From the NCBI GenBank assembly GCA_016721425.1, contig JADKID010000021.1, positions 1-19,510 of the forward strand: a stretch of 19,510 nucleotides of DNA, read 5' to 3'. Numbering within the stretch: position 1 is the first letter of the stretch; every line of letters begins with the position of its first letter. Below the pieces are notes generated by a model, which did no database searches, was not told the origin of the DNA, and saw only the letters and a list, made by a program, of their open reading frames with translations. Positions 7,920 through 16,168 of this stretch are shown in pieces. This DNA comes from Bryobacterales bacterium (GTDB lineage: Bacteria; Acidobacteriota; Terriglobia; Bryobacterales; Bryobacteraceae). A program made the translations under genes and the position numbers.

Positions 7920-9566
7920 ATGACAGGCAAGTGTTTTCTGAAGTCAGCTCAACCGGGCGTGCTGCTGGGCGCCGCCCTGCTGGGATTGGCGGTGATGGGC
8001 AGCGGCAACGCCGCTCCGCCCGCTGTGGTGCGAGTGGACAGCGGCGAGTTGCGGGGCGTGGTGGAGGACGGGGTCGCGGCCTATAAGGGGATCCCGTTTG
8101 CGGCGCCGCCGGTGGGCGAGCTGCGGTGGCGGCCGACTCAGCCGGCGGCGCCGTGGAGCGGCGTGCGGCCGGCGGCGGAGTATGGGGCGGACTGCATGCA
8201 GGGACGGTTTGGCCCGCCGCCCGCGCCGGGCGCCTGCGGGAGGGCGCCATCGGAGGATTGTCTGTTTGTGAACGTGTGGCGCCCGGCGAGCGCCGCGCGA
8301 GGGGCAAAGCTGCCGGTGATGGTGTGGATCCACGGGGGCGGATTTGTGGGCGGATCGAGCTCCTCGCCCAACACGTCGGGGGCTCAGTTCGCCAAGCAGG
8401 GCGTTGTCCTGGTGGCTGCCAATTACCGCCTGGGGCGCTTCGGGTTTTTCGCCTTCCCCGCCCTGGGCCGCGAGCGTCCTGACGAGACGAAGGGCAACTA
8501 CGCGTACATGGATCAGATCGCGGCCCTGCAGTGGGTGCAGCGGAACATTGCGGCTTTCGGCGGCAATCCCAACAACGTCACGATTTTTGGATTCTCGGCG
8601 GGTGGGGTTTCGGTGCACAGCCTGCTGGCTTCGCCGATGGCGCGGGGCCTGTTCCACAAGGCGATCGCGGAGTCCGGCGGTTCGCGGGACAGCGTGCTGA
8701 CGGCGCGGCCGATGCGGGAGGACGGCGTGGATCCGAACTATCCGGTGTCGGCGGAGACGATCGGCGTGCAATTCGCGCGCTCGATGGGGATTGAGGGGAC
8801 GGACCAGGCAGCGCTGGCGCGACTGCGTGGGCTCAGCGCTGAAGAGGTGCTCCGCGGCGCGCCGGCGCAACCGGGCGTGAGCGTTCCACGCCAGGAGCTG
8901 ACGCCGATCCTGGACGGGAAACTGATCACGGAGACGGCCGAGACCGCTTACAAGGCAGGCCGCCAGGCGCGGGTTCCGCTAATGGCCGGCAGCAACAGCG
9001 CCGATACGGCGGGTAACCGGATTGTGGCGGCTACGAAGGAGCGGTTTTTCGCGCGGTTCGGCCAGTGGAGCGCCCAGGCGAAGGAGGCGTACGATCCCGA
9101 CGGATCGACGGAATTGGCCACGATGATATCGAGGGCCAATGACGACTTCGGCCAGGCCGAGCCGGCCCGCTTCGCTGTGAGCGCCTTCGCGGCCAAGGGC
9201 TTGCCTGCGTACCGCTACCGGTTCTCCTATGTTCAGAGCGCGATGCGAGAGCGGATGCGAGCGGGGGCTCCGCACGGCGGTGAGATCGGATTCGTATTCG
9301 GCACGCTGGCGGCGCGGGCGGGCTCGACAGTGTCGCCGGAGGATCAGGCGGTCTCGCGGATGGCGCAGAGCTACTGGGTCCACTTTGCCAAGACCGGCGA
9401 CCCGAATGGCGCGGGGTTGCCGGCGTGGCCGCGTCACGATCCCGGTAAGGATTTGATTTTTGAGTTCCGTCCGGATGGGACAGCCGGGGCGGGTCCGGAT
9501 GCGCGGAAATTGCGGCTGGACGTGATGCAGCGGGCGACGGAGGCGGGGAAGCGGGCCGACTTTTGA
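7920..9566 (+). CDS. exported type-B carboxylesterase (para-nitrobenzyl esterase family)
   Basis: The ATG at 7920 follows AGAGGAA and begins a signal peptide (MTGKCFLKSAQPGVLLGAAL, cleavage near SGNAA). An upstream GTG/ATG overlapping the previous stop at 7869-7872 is in frame but would add a hydrophilic extension. The 548-residue product shows all carboxylesterase landmarks: YKGIPFAAPPVGELRW, the SEDCLFVNVW block, oxyanion HGGGF (138-142), elbow GFSAGG with Ser226, an acidic partner probably Asp362 in GSNSAD, and His462 in APHGGEIGFVFG. It hydrolyses carboxylic esters of broad type. It is the last gene of the operon; the next gene points the other way. No frame damage is visible. Confidence 0.92.
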   Translation: MTGKCFLKSAQPGVLLGAALLGLAVMGSGNAAPPAVVRVDSGELRGVVEDGVAAYKGIPFAAPPVGELRWRPTQPAAPWSGVRPAAEYGADCMQGRFGPPPAPGACGRAPSEDCLFVNVWRPASAARGAKLPVMVWIHGGGFVGGSSSSPNTSGAQFAKQGVVLVAANYRLGRFGFFAFPALGRERPDETKGNYAYMDQIAALQWVQRNIAAFGGNPNNVTIFGFSAGGVSVHSLLASPMARGLFHKAIAESGGSRDSVLTARPMREDGVDPNYPVSAETIGVQFARSMGIEGTDQAALARLRGLSAEEVLRGAPAQPGVSVPRQELTPILDGKLITETAETAYKAGRQARVPLMAGSNSADTAGNRIVAATKERFFARFGQWSAQAKEAYDPDGSTELATMISRANDDFGQAEPARFAVSAFAAKGLPAYRYRFSYVQSAMRERMRAGAPHGGEIGFVFGTLAARAGSTVSPEDQAVSRMAQSYWVHFAKTGDPNGAGLPAWPRHDPGKDLIFEFRPDGTAGAGPDARKLRLDVMQRATEAGKRADF

Positions 9567-9665
9567 GAGCTGCCAGGGTGGGTGGTTGCGAGCGTGGCTA
9601 GCGCAAGGCGGGATTGGGCTCTAGTGCTAGCTTCACGATTGCCGGTGGTGTTGAGGGCGGCGGCG

Positions 9666-10283
9666 TCAAACAGCCTCGTCCGAGGGAGGACTCTGCGCGC
9701 ACCCGTAGTTGGGCCGAAAACAGGAGCTTAACAACTGGGGGTGGGGGATCCCATTGATTCTCACCGAGTCAACGAGGCCCGTTTTCAGGCCCTCGCGGAT
9801 GCGTTGCACGCCTTGCGCGCCGAACTGGAGACGGAAGCCATAGGGAGCGCAGATTTCGTCAGGGCACAAGGACATGTAGAGCTGGTTCCATGGGCAGGTA
9901 AGCCGAATCGGGATTTGTGGGTCAAAGCCTTCCGGCGCAATGACGGACTGCTCCACCGAGAGGACTAGCACGAAGTTCTGATCTTCGTGTTCGATTCGCT
10001 GCAGGGAGACGATGAGGCCGTGATCGGGCTTCATCACGAGGTAGGCTGGGCTCGCCTTCCAGGTGGGCGCGTATCGCTCAATTTGGGCGAGTGTTTGTTC
10101 CTTCTCTTCTTTTGCCGCCCATATTATGGAGGCGGTCGTTATTTCCGGCAGGGGAGGAGGATTCTCAGGTGTCAATGGGGCCGTGTCTCCCCGCACGCGA
10201 CGCGCAAACAGAGTGAGATAGCGTGCCAGCGATTGTCCGGCGGCGGAAAGGAAGGAGCCTAAGCGTGAAATACCTGGGAACAT
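9666..10283 (-). CDS. protein of unknown function
   Basis: The frame stays open over 205 codons from an ATG at 10283, with a mixed, protein-like composition in the second half, for example YLVMKPDHGLIVSLQRIEH, NFVLVLSVEQSVIAPEGF and RINGIPHPQ. The N-terminal part is moderately hydrophobic (RLGSFLSAAGQSLARYLTLF) but is not a clean signal peptide. The frame continues upstream, but that part would run antisense to the DUF4242 gene, so I stop at 10283. No good ribosome site is visible. The late part, with two cysteines (TCPWNQLYMSLCPDEICAP has three in all), reminded me faintly of secreted IalB-like proteins, too weakly to name it. It converges on the carboxylesterase gene. Confidence 0.5.
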   Translation of the reverse strand: MFPGISRLGSFLSAAGQSLARYLTLFARRVRGDTAPLTPENPPPLPEITTASIIWAAKEEKEQTLAQIERYAPTWKASPAYLVMKPDHGLIVSLQRIEHEDQNFVLVLSVEQSVIAPEGFDPQIPIRLTCPWNQLYMSLCPDEICAPYGFRLQFGAQGVQRIREGLKTGLVDSVRINGIPHPQLLSSCFRPNYGCAQSPPSDEAV

Positions 10284-10357
10284 ATCGAGGCCAGTGGATA
10301 GTGTAGCGCTGTATTTCGGGGAGGATGCAGCCGCAGCGATTCTCCGGGCGCCGGAGT

Positions 10358-10388
10358 TTGGTGCGCGCCTCGTGCGGTGCGCTACAAT
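10358..10388 (+). promoter_or_regulatory. candidate promoter of the DUF4242 gene
   Basis: TTGGTG (10358-10363) and TACAAT (10383-10388) lie 19 bases apart, a slightly long spacer. The -10 element ends 37 bases before the ATG at 10426, and AGGGAGG follows as ribosome site. The -10 match is good, the -35 only fair. Confidence 0.3.
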
Positions 10389-10425
10389 CGGCGGTCGGTC
10401 GAAATCTGGATAGGGAGGCAGCACT

Positions 10426-10697
10426 ATGCCGAAGTTCGTCATTGAGAGAGATATACCGGGGCCGGCAGTCTGTCGCCTGAGCAACTGCAGGCGGTATCGC
10501 AGAAGTCTTGTAGCGTTTTGCGGGAACTGGGTCCACAGATTCAGTGGGTTCAGAGCTACGTGACGGACGATAAGATCTACTGCGTCTATATTGCCCCGGA
10601 TGAAGACACGGTGCGCCAGCATGCCCAGCAGGGCGGGTTTCCTGCGAACCGAATCTCGCAGGTGCGGTCGGTGATTGATCCGACGACCTCGGAGTAG
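10426..10697 (+). CDS. DUF4242 family protein (SCO4226-like nickel-binding fold), one frame shift
   Basis: AGGGAGG lies eight bases before an ATG that begins MPKFVIERDIPG. Adding one G in the run at 10458-10461 joins this to a perfect continuation: LSPEQLQAVSQKSCSVLREL, then IQWVQSYVTDDKIYCVYIAP, and finally GGFPANRISQVRSVIDPTTS before TAG at 10695-10697. The repaired product is 90 residues, the normal family size. DUF4242 proteins are small ferredoxin-like proteins; SCO4226 of Streptomyces binds nickel. As written, the frame is broken and no standard gene caller would report it. The family match is strong; the role in this organism is unknown. Confidence 0.85.
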
Positions 10698-10869
10698 ACG
10701 GACGGCATGGGGGCGCGGGCAGGACGGATGGGTGCTCATTTCCGAGGATCTGCCGGTGATTGCATCGGGCCTTGGTGCCGTGCGGCGCGGCGGGCCTCAA
10801 TTGCGTCGTTTGCGCTGCGATCAGCGAGGTTTGGGAACCAGGTACGCGGAGAAGCAGTAAGCTGGAACG
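10698..10869. other. short intergenic stretch with no supported gene
   Basis: These 172 bases lie between the DUF4242 stop and the next gene's GTG. Short open frames of 61-65 codons cross it on the plus strand but match nothing I know and have no ribosome site. No terminator-like hairpin with a T run is visible. Confidence 0.4.
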
Positions 10870-11655
10870 GTGCGCCCTCATCCGGTACGGTTTCTCCTGT
10901 TTAGCACCGCCGCAATGATGTTCGGCGTGTGCCTGCAATTTCCGCTGTTTGCACAGGAGAAGCGCGTTGCCGCCGCTGGAACGGCAGGCGTCACCGTTCC
11001 GTTTGTCGGGTGCAAGTCGGATGGCCAGGCGGGCCCGCGGGAGGCGCCGGAGGGAGAGCCCGTATCAGTTCCGATTAGCCGCGAAGCCGCAGAGGGTTTG
11101 GCGTACTACAGTTCCGACGCGGCATCGGGTGTTCTTGCCCCGCGCTTGTGGAGTTGCCTCGGCGTGTACGGCTCCGGTGGCGATGCGCTGCTCGTCAGCC
11201 CCGACCCCATCGGCGCTAAGAATCTCTTCTCGAAGAACTGGCACGGATTTTCGGGACCAGCCGTTGTCCTGTCGCATCGCCTTGGTGATTCAATGGGACG
11301 CTTTGACGTGGCCGAGGTGATCGCGCGGGTGTTTCCTGCCTACATGCCGTTCGTGGCGCAAGTCGCGGAGCTCTTTTCACAACCGGCCGCTACCTTTCCG
11401 CTCGGGCCGTATCCCGGAGACGTAGTTACCTATCAAAGCAGTCGGATGGTTGAATTCAGAACTCGCGCGAATCGCGAGGGGCTGGGAACGCGTTCCTGGC
11501 TCACGAAGAGTGCCCATCCTATCGATGGGGTGGCGATGCTTGTTGGCGAGACGCCGGATCTACTCATCTTGTCGGTGCGGCTTCCGACGGGTTCGGCGAA
11601 GCTTGTGCCGGTGATCGTCAAGCGGTTTGAGGAGGAGACACGCACGGCTCCGTGA
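10870..11655 (+). CDS. exported protein of unknown function
   Basis: A GTG start at 10870 gives a typical signal peptide (MRPHPVRFLLFSTAAMMFGV, cleavage near LFAQ). The nearest ATG, at codon 16, would cut into it. The mature part begins with a conserved-looking block VTVPFVGCKSDGQAGP (Cys48), continues with GVLAPRLWSCLGVYGSGG (Cys96), and contains VVLSHRLGDSMGRFDVAEV. I recognise this as an uncharacterised bacterial family of exported proteins without an assigned activity. The frame is intact over 261 residues. The two cysteines may form a disulfide in the periplasm (inference). It converges on the minus-strand regulatory-domain gene 29 bases downstream. Confidence 0.75.
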   Translation: MRPHPVRFLLFSTAAMMFGVCLQFPLFAQEKRVAAAGTAGVTVPFVGCKSDGQAGPREAPEGEPVSVPISREAAEGLAYYSSDAASGVLAPRLWSCLGVYGSGGDALLVSPDPIGAKNLFSKNWHGFSGPAVVLSHRLGDSMGRFDVAEVIARVFPAYMPFVAQVAELFSQPAATFPLGPYPGDVVTYQSSRMVEFRTRANREGLGTRSWLTKSAHPIDGVAMLVGETPDLLILSVRLPTGSAKLVPVIVKRFEEETRTAP

Positions 11656-11684
11656 GTGGAGCGATGCCCGCCCCGCCCGAGACC

Positions 11685-12086
11685 TCAGCGTTTCGGCGGG
11701 ACGCCCTCGATCCGAAATCCCATCTCCGCCGTGTAGAGTGGGGCGACATCCATGCGCAGCGTAATCGAGCCTCTCTCACCCGATTTCAAGCGAACTTTGC
11801 GACAGGTCGGGTTGAACGAAATGGCAGCCACGAAGACGTCGTAGAAGCCAGGAGGAAGTTCAACCGCAAAGGCGCCGTCCTGTCTGGTTCGGATGACCAG
11901 GTCCTCCTTGATCCCGACGTTTGATTTGAGACCCACTGTGCTTCCGGCTGAGTCCCAATGAATGAGAACCATGGCGTTGGGAATTGCCGCACCGGCGGAG
12001 TCTGTCACGGTGCCTTTGAATGACGTGCCGCCCAAGACGATGGCGGGCGCGAGCAGAGAAAAGACCAACAGAGCCAGGATCTTCAC
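11685..12086 (-). CDS. exported carboxypeptidase-regulatory-like (CarboxypepD_reg) domain protein
   Basis: A TTGGAGG motif lies four bases before a GTG at 12086 that opens a signal peptide (MKILALLVFSLLAPAIVLGG). Residues about 22-113 form one Ig-like regulatory domain: FKGTVTDSAGAAIPNAMVLI, then TRQDGAFAVELPPGFYDVFV and VRLKSGERGSITLRMDV. Such domains are non-catalytic and are very common in acidobacterial exported proteins. The 133-residue product is a stand-alone domain. It follows the larger protein of the same kind by 69 bases on the same strand, so they are probably co-transcribed. The frame is intact. Confidence 0.8.
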   Translation of the reverse strand: MKILALLVFSLLAPAIVLGGTSFKGTVTDSAGAAIPNAMVLIHWDSAGSTVGLKSNVGIKEDLVIRTRQDGAFAVELPPGFYDVFVAAISFNPTCRKVRLKSGERGSITLRMDVAPLYTAEMGFRIEGVPPKR

Positions 12087-12155
12087 ACGGCCTCCAATAG
12101 TTGGATTGCATAGCGGGCGGGACCAGGGGGTCCGCCCTCCGATGGTTGGGGCGGG

Positions 12156-13890
12156 CTACTTCTTTTCGGCGGGTACGGAGAGGACTTTGAGTTGCACGGC
12201 GGCGGAGCCGGAGGCAGTCACTTTCACGGCTTGGAACTTGCTTTCCAGTGCCTTCATGGTCTCCTCGTCCTCGATCAGTTGAATGTCGGCGGAGGCTAGC
12301 GCGAGGACGACGTACTCGCCGGGGCGAAGGTTCGACATTTCGAAGGCGCCGGTCTGGTTGACCTGGGCAATCTGGCGGCCGGCGGGACCGGTGCGAAGTG
12401 CGAAGTCCTTTGGCAGGACCACCGCCATGACGGGGCCGCCGCCCTGGTCTTCTCCTCGCTCAACTGTGCCGGAGACTTTGCCGCCGTCGGTGCGGTATAC
12501 GATCTTCACCGGACCTGGCGCGGCGCCGGTCAGGTCGATCTCTTTGGCAATGTACTCCTCTCCGCCCACGCGAATCGAGGCCAGGTAGGCTGGCCTGACC
12601 CATGCCGCCATTGACGTAGAACCGGTATTTGCCGGGCGCGGCAATCTGGGCGAAAAGGTTCCGTCGTCTTTCGGGCGGCCCGGCATCACGCCGAACATGA
12701 ACATTCCGGCGTCGGCAGGGGCCAACTGGATGCCTCACGTTCCTGTGACATCTTCTCTCCGGCGGGGAGCGTGCCTTCCAGCACGATGCTGCCCGTGAGG
12801 GTGATTGGCAGTGACAACTGGAGGGTGAGATTCTCCACATCGCTGTCTCTCACATCGACGGGCGCCGTGGCGATTTGCCGATCCGTGGGGTTTGCGCGAT
12901 TCATGACGTTGACCACGGCCATATAGGCGCCTTGCGGCACACCGCCCACCTCGAAGGTCCCGTCCTCTTTGCGGGAAAACGATCTCGCCCGGCCTGGGCC
13001 CATCATCCCCATGCCTCCGCCCGGCTCCTCTCGCGGCGAGAGGGTGACGTAGAATTCCTTGGCCGGCGAGCCATCCGCCGCCAGCACCTTGCCGCGGATC
13101 CTGTGAACCGGCACCTTTTCAACTGGACATCGTAGCCCGTCAGTTCGGCGCCGGCGGTCAGTTCCACCTGCATGGCGCGGGCCGGTTCGGTGACGCCGGG
13201 GTAGAAGGTATCGGCATAGCCCATCGCGGGCTGCCCGGAGCGTGCCTGCTCCTGCGCCATCATCGATTGATAGCCAGCGGTGACCTGGAGGATCACTTTG
13301 CCTGGCACGAGGTTGGCCAGCCTGAACTCGCCCCGATCGTTGGTCTGGACGCCTTGAGCGGAGGGCAGCCAGCTCTTCCGGCCGCGCATATTCTGCTGTG
13401 CCAAGGCCTGGACCTGGGCGCCCTGTACGGGCTCGCCCTCGTCGTCGAGAACCTTGCCGGCGATCACCGCCTGCGGTAGCAGTGCATAGCGCAGGCCCTT
13501 CACGGTTTCTCCCTGGCCGACCTTGATCTGCATGGAGGAGGCGAAGGTGCTTCTGCGGGCGATGGAGAACCCCTGTTTCTGGATGTTCAGGAAGTAGTCG
13601 CCGGGCTCCAGATCAGCGATCGTGAACTTGCCCTCGGCATCGGTGGTGGCGGTGAAGGACTGGGGCTGGCCCATTGTCGCGCCGGGCCCGGCGCTGGTCC
13701 GCCGGGGGTAGGCCACGACTTGCACCCGGCGCACCGGCTCCCTGGTTGTTTCGACGAGGACCACGCCCTCGATGGCGCCCTTCTTGACCTCCTGCTGCGG
13801 CGCGGGCTGCCCGAAGGAAGCCAGCGGAATGGCAATCATCAGGAAACAGTAGTGGAGTTTCGCGGGAAGTACAGACTGATTGTACGGCAA
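12156..13890 (-). CDS. exported multi-domain carboxypeptidase-regulatory-like protein, frame-disrupted
   Basis: The first frame starts with TTG at 13890 (or ATG at 13839) and has a signal-like LMIAIPLASFGQ. It holds regulatory Ig-like domains: GAIEGVVLVETTREPVRRVQ, TDAEGKFTIADLEPGDYFLN, then VIAGKVLDDEGEPVQGAQV and NDRGEFRLANLVPGKVIL. Near 13117 (a T run, AAAA on the coding strand) the reading moves to another frame with VPVHRIRGKVLAADGSPAKE and KEDGTFEVGGVPQGAYMAVV. It shifts again near 12731, 12655 (an A run) and 12600 to end QLIEDEETMKALESKFQAVK and VPAEKK before the stop at 12156. The joined product would be about 578 residues. Some relatives sit beside TonB receptors, but none is seen here. 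Its binding partner is unknown. Confidence 0.8.
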
Positions 13891-13908
13891 TTGGGCGGCG
13901 GGAAGGGT

Positions 13909-14213
13909 TCAGTATGGTGGCTGAGTGGCGCTGGTGGCGTAGAGGTCAAAGCCGACATCGAGGTTGCGCAGAGAGCAATCCGGACAGCTCCAGGAGGCGC
14001 CTGGCTTCCGTTGGGGAGGCGCTCCAGTAACATTTGATGCGCCCCATCGGCGTTCTCGCCGGTGTCCTGGAATCGATCGAGCAGCCACCGGCCGGTCCTA
14101 GGATACGGGTCGCCCTTTTCCTCGCGGACGAGGGCTGGCAGCCCAGCAGGGTGGAGGTGATCGGGATCGAGATCGTCCCCGAAGACGCGGAGTGTCACCT
14201 TCCATTGATCCAC
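13909..14213 (-). CDS. DUF4279 family protein, frame-disrupted
   Basis: From a GTG at 14213 the frame reads VDQWKVTLRVFGDDLDPDHL, the characteristic DUF4279 opening. A short detour into another frame gives LLGCQPSSARK, then the first frame returns with KGDPYPRTGRWLLDRF, the family's conserved core. A further shift near 13990 gives LRNLDVGFDLYATSATQPPY and a stop at 13909, which matches the usual C-terminal end. About 100 residues result, slightly short for the family. The start is uncertain because no good ribosome site is visible. DUF4279 proteins are uncharacterised; some lie in immunity-like gene clusters (general recollection). It lies 18 bases upstream of the multi-domain regulatory protein gene on the same strand. 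Confidence 0.7.
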
Positions 14214-14335
14214 AGGGCGCCGACCAGACGGTGCCTTCCGGCCCGTCTGCGGGTGGCTCGGGCGGGGATGGGTGACACGATGCCAGTATAGACGTTCTGG
14301 GGATATCGGCCATGAGAACGGCACCCTCACCTCGC

Positions 14336-14341
14336 TATGAT
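14336..14341 (+). promoter_or_regulatory. candidate -10 element, possibly giving a leaderless DUF4288 transcript
   Basis: TATGAT ends eight bases before the ATG at 14350. That spacing would put the transcript start at or beside the start codon, and no strong Shine-Dalgarno precedes this gene. No clear -35 is visible. Confidence 0.25.
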
Positions 14342-14349
14342 GAGAACCA

Positions 14350-14720
14350 ATGAGCTACATCCCGCCGGACGCGAAGTGGTGGCTGGCCGATCTCATCGTG
14401 GAGTTTCGGATCGACGGAGACCCGGGCAGCCTGGTTCACTTCAATCTGACGCTCATCCGGGGCCGACTCGGCGGAGCAGGCGTACTGAAGGCGCTGGCGC
14501 GAGGGGCGGAGTTCGCGGACACTTACACCAACACGGATGGCAGGCAGGTGCAGGTCTTTTTTCGTGGGCTCCGGGATCTTTTTGTGGTCTACGAGGAGCT
14601 CGAAGACGGGGCCGAGTTGCTGTACGAGGAGAGGGCGAGTGCTTCCGAGGTGGAGATCTCGCTTCGATTCGGCAGAAAGAAGCGCTGGCCGTGTTTGCAC
14701 CGTCTGGCGAATCGGCGTGA
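14350..14720 (+). CDS. DUF4288 family protein, frame-disrupted
   Basis: The product begins MSYIPPDAKWWLADLIVEFR and continues with VFFRGLRDLFVVYEELEDGA and ELLYEERASASE, matching the DUF4288 family closely in order and length. Between about 14460 and 14490 the conserved RADSAEQAY sequence appears in a neighbouring frame, meaning an extra base and then a missing base close together. A last shift near 14660 gives RQKEALAVFAPSGESA and the stop at 14720, again like the family end. Without the last shift the frame would run to 14742 with an unrelated tail. The repaired length is about 123 residues. DUF4288 has no assigned function. It lies divergent from the DUF4279 gene. Confidence 0.82.
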
Positions 14721-14836
14721 TGCGCTTCAGGAGACAACCTGAGGCGCGCCGCCGATGCCTTTGAGAGTCGCAGTGTGTCGACGGTCTCCGTCAACCGTGG
14801 CATTCCAAACTCGAGACGGGAGCTACCAGCCTCGGG

Positions 14837-14842
14837 TACACT
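14837..14842 (+). promoter_or_regulatory. candidate -10 element, possibly giving a leaderless Imm50-like transcript
   Basis: TACACT ends six bases before an ATG at 14849, the same arrangement as at the DUF4288 gene. No convincing -35 or Shine-Dalgarno accompanies it. Confidence 0.2.
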
Positions 14843-14848
14843 TAGCCC

Positions 14849-15209
14849 ATGGACAGTCGCTGCGCTAGTTCCTGGTTATGCAGAGCTCGCCGAGTTGTGC
14901 GGCCGGCAATTTCCCTCGTTTCACGATGCGGAGATCCTGTCGCTTCATCTGAATCGGGAGGGTGTCCAACCTACGAATCCGCCTTGTCAGTCAAGAACTG
15001 AGGCACGTCGCGGCGGCGGCGGTGACGCTGCGGACAGCGTGGTGACTTTTCGTCTCGAGGAGATTAGCGACCTGGAGCCTCGTGATTTCAGCTGTCAGAA
15101 CGTGATCTCGGGACTCACTCTGAGCAAGACCGAGTCGGGGATTCGGCTCGAACTTGGGCCCTGCTTACGGATTGGCTGGGTGGCTGGAGGCTCGGCGGTG
15201 AGTATCTGA
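14849..15209 (+). CDS. Imm50-like (immunity protein 50 family) protein, frame-disrupted
   Basis: The core motif FPSFHDAEILSLHLNREG is the signature of the Imm50-type family. A switch of frame then gives VSNLRIRLVSQELRHVAAAA, and a switch back gives VTFRLEEISDLE, FSCQNVISGLTLSKTESGI and RLELGPC. At the end an extra T near 15166 and a missing G near 15200 hide YGLAGWLEARRVSI, the normal family end, before the stop at 15209. The start is uncertain: the ATG at 14849 needs one more shift, whereas an in-frame GTG at 14775 does not. About 120 residues result. Imm50 was named from polymorphic-toxin loci, but no toxin gene is visible here and many homologues are free-standing. Its cellular role is unknown. 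Confidence 0.7.
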
Positions 15210-15418
15210 GTGGACGCCGGAGCCTCTCGCCGGGGACGACGGCGCACACGGTGAAGCACCGTTTCGGCATTGAGGAGGTGATCCCGGCTTGGGCCTGGAC
15301 CGTACTGCTGAGTTTTTCCGCGGGCGGTGGTGGGTGAACGGTCGAGGATAGCCCTGTTATTGACCAGAACTTCGGCGAACCAGCGGCTAATGGCCCTTCT
15401 ATTTCGCTCACACCGGCA

Positions 15419-15447
15419 TTGCATTCGCCATCTTACGCGCGTATCAT
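15419..15447 (+). promoter_or_regulatory. candidate sigma-70-type promoter of the LolA-like gene
   Basis: TTGCAT (15419-15424) and TATCAT (15442-15447) are separated by exactly 17 bases. They lie 19 bases before the ATG at 15467, which has AGGAG in between. This is the best-looking promoter in the window, but it is judged by eye. Confidence 0.4.
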
Positions 15448-15466
15448 CACAAACCAGGAGATACTC

Positions 15467-16168
15467 ATGCGACTTTCTCTGCTCGCCTTGCCGGGTCCTC
15501 CTCGTACTCCCACTTTGCGGCGAGGTCCAGGATCCGCTCCGATTGGCACAAAGCTGCGGCGAACTACGCGGGTTTGTTGAAGACGACCTACGACTTCGAG
15601 CAGATCCGAACTCCTGGAGCTGAATAGCTCCTCCCGGAGCCAAACACCAGGGCGTCAGTGGATTGGGGGGAGCCGCGGCAGGTATCGCGAAGAGTCACTT
15701 TCATCAGAACTCTGCATGTCTTCGACGGCAAACAACTGGGCTTACAGCCCGGGCAGAAACGAGTACACGAAGACGAGCGCCAATGCGCACCGGCTGGCCT
15801 ACCAGCCTCATCGGGTTCGAGATTGCAGGCCACCGCGCAAAAAGCGCACGGTTCCTCCGCGTGGAGGATGTGAATCTTGCCTCGGGTCCGGTGGCGTGCC
15901 AGGTGATCGAGGTGGAGCGCGAGGCGGTCGACGACCGAATGGGAAAATCGCTCACGACCTATTGGATTGATGCGAAGCGGCGCCTTTTCCTGAAGGCACG
16001 CATCAGCTACCCGGCCAGAGCGGTGGACGGCAGCGCGAGTTCATCGGAGAAAGCGACCACTGTTTTATTGCAAGGCAACGTTGGACGGCCCGTGGATGAG
16101 TCGCTCTTCGTTTCACTCCGCCCGCTGGCGCAGTGCCCGTGGAACGGCTGACTTTCGGGCCGAAGTAG
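15467..16168 (+). CDS. exported LolA-like / outer-membrane lipoprotein-sorting-type protein, frame-disrupted
   Basis: AGGAG lies seven bases before the ATG; the start MRLSLLALP leads through a disrupted leader. Following the motifs between frames gives HKAAANYAGLLKTTYDFEQI, then TLHVFDGKQ and WAYSPGRNEYTKTSA, a pattern of LolA/DUF2092-like proteins in which an early helix is followed by beta strands. The region 15790-16100 reads FEIAGHRAKSARFLRVEDVN, ACQVIEVEREAVDD, KSLTTYWIDAKRRLFLKARI and VGRPVDESLFV. A missing T near 16110 restores the end PPAGAVPVERLTFGPK and a stop at 16168. About 234 residues result. Proteins of this fold bind lipids or lipoproteins in the periplasm. The specific ligand is unknown. 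Confidence 0.7.

Noticed and set aside
7474..8870. Long minus-strand frames of 277 and 308 codons
   Set aside because: They lie antisense to the Tat hydrolase and carboxylesterase genes, with Arg/Pro-rich, low-complexity translations.
10675..10904. Short plus-strand frames of 61 and 65 codons between DUF4242 and the exported protein
   Set aside because: They overlap each other in different frames, lack a ribosome site and match nothing.
15210..15418. Possible transposase remnant on the minus strand
   Set aside because: No DDE, HTH or terminal repeat could be recognised in any frame.
15800..15830. GGTTCGAGAT stretch resembling a tRNA T-arm
   Set aside because: No matching acceptor or anticodon arms surround it, and it lies inside the LolA-like coding sequence.
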